Source of the DNA: Treponema sp.
Lineage (GTDB): Bacteria; Spirochaetota; Spirochaetia; Treponematales; Breznakiellaceae
Reading direction: 5' to 3'
DNA: 7,655 nucleotides
Assembly (NCBI GenBank): GCA_031275515.1
Contig: JAISOQ010000015.1
Coordinates: 1 to 7,655, forward strand
Shown here: positions 6,307 to 7,655 of the stretch, in pieces
Numbering within the stretch: the first letter of the stretch is position 1
Layout of the letters: each line of letters starts with the position of its first letter
Notes under the pieces: generated by a model
The model's database searches: none
Seen by the model: only the letters and a program-made list of their open reading frames with translations
What the model was told of the DNA's origin: nothing
Program-made: the position numbers and the translations under genes

Positions 6307-7581
6307 TTAGATTTTCGTCCTGAGGATCTCCAGGGATTTCCGAAATATATCGTCCGGCTTTAAAGGTTTGATGAGGTAACTCTTTACCCCCAGGCGGAAC
6401 GCCTGAATCACCGATTCCCGGTGGCTTATCGAAGAAAGCACAATCACCGGCTGCTCTATCCGGTTTACATGCAGGACCCGTAAAACCGAAAACCCGTCTA
6501 CTTTGGGCATCATGAGGTCCAGAAAAACCAGGGAAAAAATTTCCGTTTCCGCCACTGCCAGGAATTCCCCGCCGTCACTGTAGCTGCTGACCGACGCGTT
6601 GACGCTCCGAAAGGTGTTCCTGATCATTTCCTGAATGACAAAATCATCATCCACCACGGCAATCTTTAGGTTGAGGTCTCCCAGGGATTCCTTGATTTCT
6701 TCTATGGTGAGGCGGTAGGGGTTATGTTCCGAGCTGAACCTGAACTGTACCGATTCGTTGGAGGCCACGAGATTTGGCTTAAGCAGCATATCCCGCTGAA
6801 TACCAGGACTTCCGCCGCCTGAACCCCTGCCCTCCTGATCCGAAAAAAAACTGTCCATAGCGGACTGGAGATTGTCCACCGCCTCGATCCCCGCGTAGTG
6901 CTTCTGGCCGGCGATAAATTTCTGCACAAATTGATCCCTGGTCAAGACCAGCACATTGGAATTACCCGCCCCGCTGGCCTCAAGCGCCGTATCTATAAGC
7001 TTGGCCAGATTGGGAGCATCGGCAAAGTTGAGCTGCATATCGCTTATCATGATAATAACTTTGGGGGCTTTGATGTCGTACAGCTCGACCATCTCCATGA
7101 TCTTGAACTTGAGCAGGTCCATCTTATCCCTGTTCAGCCCCTGCGCCGATTCGATAAAAATAATATTGTCGTTTACATGGACATCCACTATCCCCGGCGT
7201 ATCATCCAGGGTAAAATTGATGCCCAGCATCTCTGTAAGGGTCGCAAAGAATATGTCGAGCTTTATCGGTTTGGTGAACACCTTCTTTACATTAAAAGAT
7301 ACCAGTTCTATGATCCGCTTTTGATCCAGTTTTTGAGCGGTGATTATGATTGGGATGCCCGCAGTAGAAGGACTTTCCCGTTTCTTGATCAGGAGCTGCA
7401 TATTTTCCTGACAAGCTAAACGATAATCCATGATAATGAGGTGGGGGATCATAGCCCTCATCCTGGATATGCTCTCCGCCACATTCGTTGTAATGTCAAC
7501 TTCTATTTTGTTTTGGGTAAATTTTTCCCGCAGATACTCGCGGAATACAGGGGATTCGTCTATAATCAGTACCTGCTTCAT
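6307..7581 (-). CDS. Response regulator with two receiver domains and a STAS-like middle domain
   Basis: A 424-residue cytoplasmic protein. Receiver 1 (2-119) has D8/E9, phospho-acceptor D52 in IIMDYRL, T81 and K104 in FTKP. The middle (about 135-245) alternates strands and helices (NIIFIES, KVIIMISDMQL, NLAKLIDTAL, NVLVLTRDQFV) in a way that suggests a STAS or similar alpha/beta fold; this is an inference from pattern, with no signature motif. A Gly/Ser-rich linker (251-259) and a charged helix lead to receiver 2 (304-422), with D311/D312, D355 in FLDLMMP, S383 and K405 in LIKP. No DNA-binding, GGDEF, HD-GYP or methylesterase output is present. ATG at 7581 is chosen because GGAG lies 7 nt upstream and the receiver begins at once; an in-frame ATG at 7614 would add 11 residues but has no ribosome-binding site. 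First gene of the operon and the likely partner of the adjacent kinase. Confidence 0.88.
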   Translation of the reverse strand: MKQVLIIDESPVFREYLREKFTQNKIEVDITTNVAESISRMRAMIPHLIIMDYRLACQENMQLLIKKRESPSTAGIPIIITAQKLDQKRIIELVSFNVKKVFTKPIKLDIFFATLTEMLGINFTLDDTPGIVDVHVNDNIIFIESAQGLNRDKMDLLKFKIMEMVELYDIKAPKVIIMISDMQLNFADAPNLAKLIDTALEASGAGNSNVLVLTRDQFVQKFIAGQKHYAGIEAVDNLQSAMDSFFSDQEGRGSGGGSPGIQRDMLLKPNLVASNESVQFRFSSEHNPYRLTIEEIKESLGDLNLKIAVVDDDFVIQEMIRNTFRSVNASVSSYSDGGEFLAVAETEIFSLVFLDLMMPKVDGFSVLRVLHVNRIEQPVIVLSSISHRESVIQAFRLGVKSYLIKPLKPDDIFRKSLEILRTKI

Positions 7582-7602
7582 ATTATAACTCCGTGTTTCA
7601 TC

Positions 7603-7631
7603 ATTGTAAGGCATAGCGGCGGGATAAACAA
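7603..7631 (-). promoter_or_regulatory. Weak candidate promoter for the regulator-kinase-PHP operon
   Basis: TACAAT (7608-7603) is a good -10 box, 17 bp after TTGTTT (7631-7626), which matches only the TTG half of a -35 box. Transcription would start about 15 nt before the ATG at 7581, leaving just enough leader for GGAG. The window ends too soon to rule out a promoter further upstream. Confidence 0.3.
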
Positions 7632-7655
7632 GCAGGGGTAAGGCGGGACCGCTTG

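Noticed and set aside
4024..6363. 779-codon open frame on the plus strand, opposite the hybrid kinase
   Set aside because: The opposite strand encodes a kinase with every catalytic motif intact. The long plus-strand frame follows from G/C-rich third codon positions that keep stops out of the complementary frame. Its translation shows no domain pattern and is rich in Gly, Pro, Arg and His, as shadow frames are.
6898..7419. Plus-strand open frames of 173 and 122 codons opposite the regulator gene
   Set aside because: They overlap a receiver-domain gene with clear motifs; no supporting ribosome-binding site or domain pattern was seen.
7640..7655. GCGG / CCGC dyad at the right edge
   Set aside because: A 4-bp stem cut off by the window end is too short to call.

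Overview
The window looks like chromosomal DNA from a spirochaete, most likely a GC-rich Treponema such as the termite-gut lineage. This is inferred from gene content and style: a DksA/TraR protein with a spirochaete-like sequence, multidomain soluble two-component proteins, and a lipoprotein with a relaxed lipobox. No marker gene settles the species. Codons are G/C-rich at the third position, which leaves long stop-free shadow frames opposite the real genes. No rRNA, tRNA, CRISPR array, transposase or integrase was seen.

Layout, left to right. Positions 1-402 hold the 5' part of a minus-strand lipoprotein gene that runs off the left edge. It carries a signal peptide and a beta-rich, glycine-rich body. 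Positions 403-688 are intergenic and hold a plausible promoter, a short palindrome at its start point and a perfect 14-bp inverted repeat that may be a dispersed element. Positions 689-2335 (minus) encode a YtcJ-like amidohydrolase. A divergent intergenic region follows, with a good promoter and a perfect 12-bp tandem repeat in front of a plus-strand dksA/traR-type gene (2523-2879). That gene converges on a minus-strand operon, and a strong inverted repeat overlaps both 3' ends.

The operon is read right to left. It comprises a two-receiver regulator (7581-6307), a soluble hybrid histidine kinase with two receivers and an Hpt domain (6303-3826), and a PHP-family phosphoesterase of the HisJ type (3810-2917) that starts with TTG. 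The spacings are 3 nt and 15 nt, so the three are probably co-transcribed. The kinase and regulator together carry four receivers and one Hpt but no DNA-binding or enzymatic output domain. They look like a multistep phosphorelay whose final output lies elsewhere, or in the uncharacterised middle domain of the regulator.

No complete new system is evident. The points most worth a second look are the tandem repeat over the dksA-type promoter, the phosphorelay without an output, the structured element between the convergent genes, the 610-646 inverted repeat, and the conflict between the best ribosome-binding site and the reading frame at the lipoprotein start, which a homopolymer run separates.
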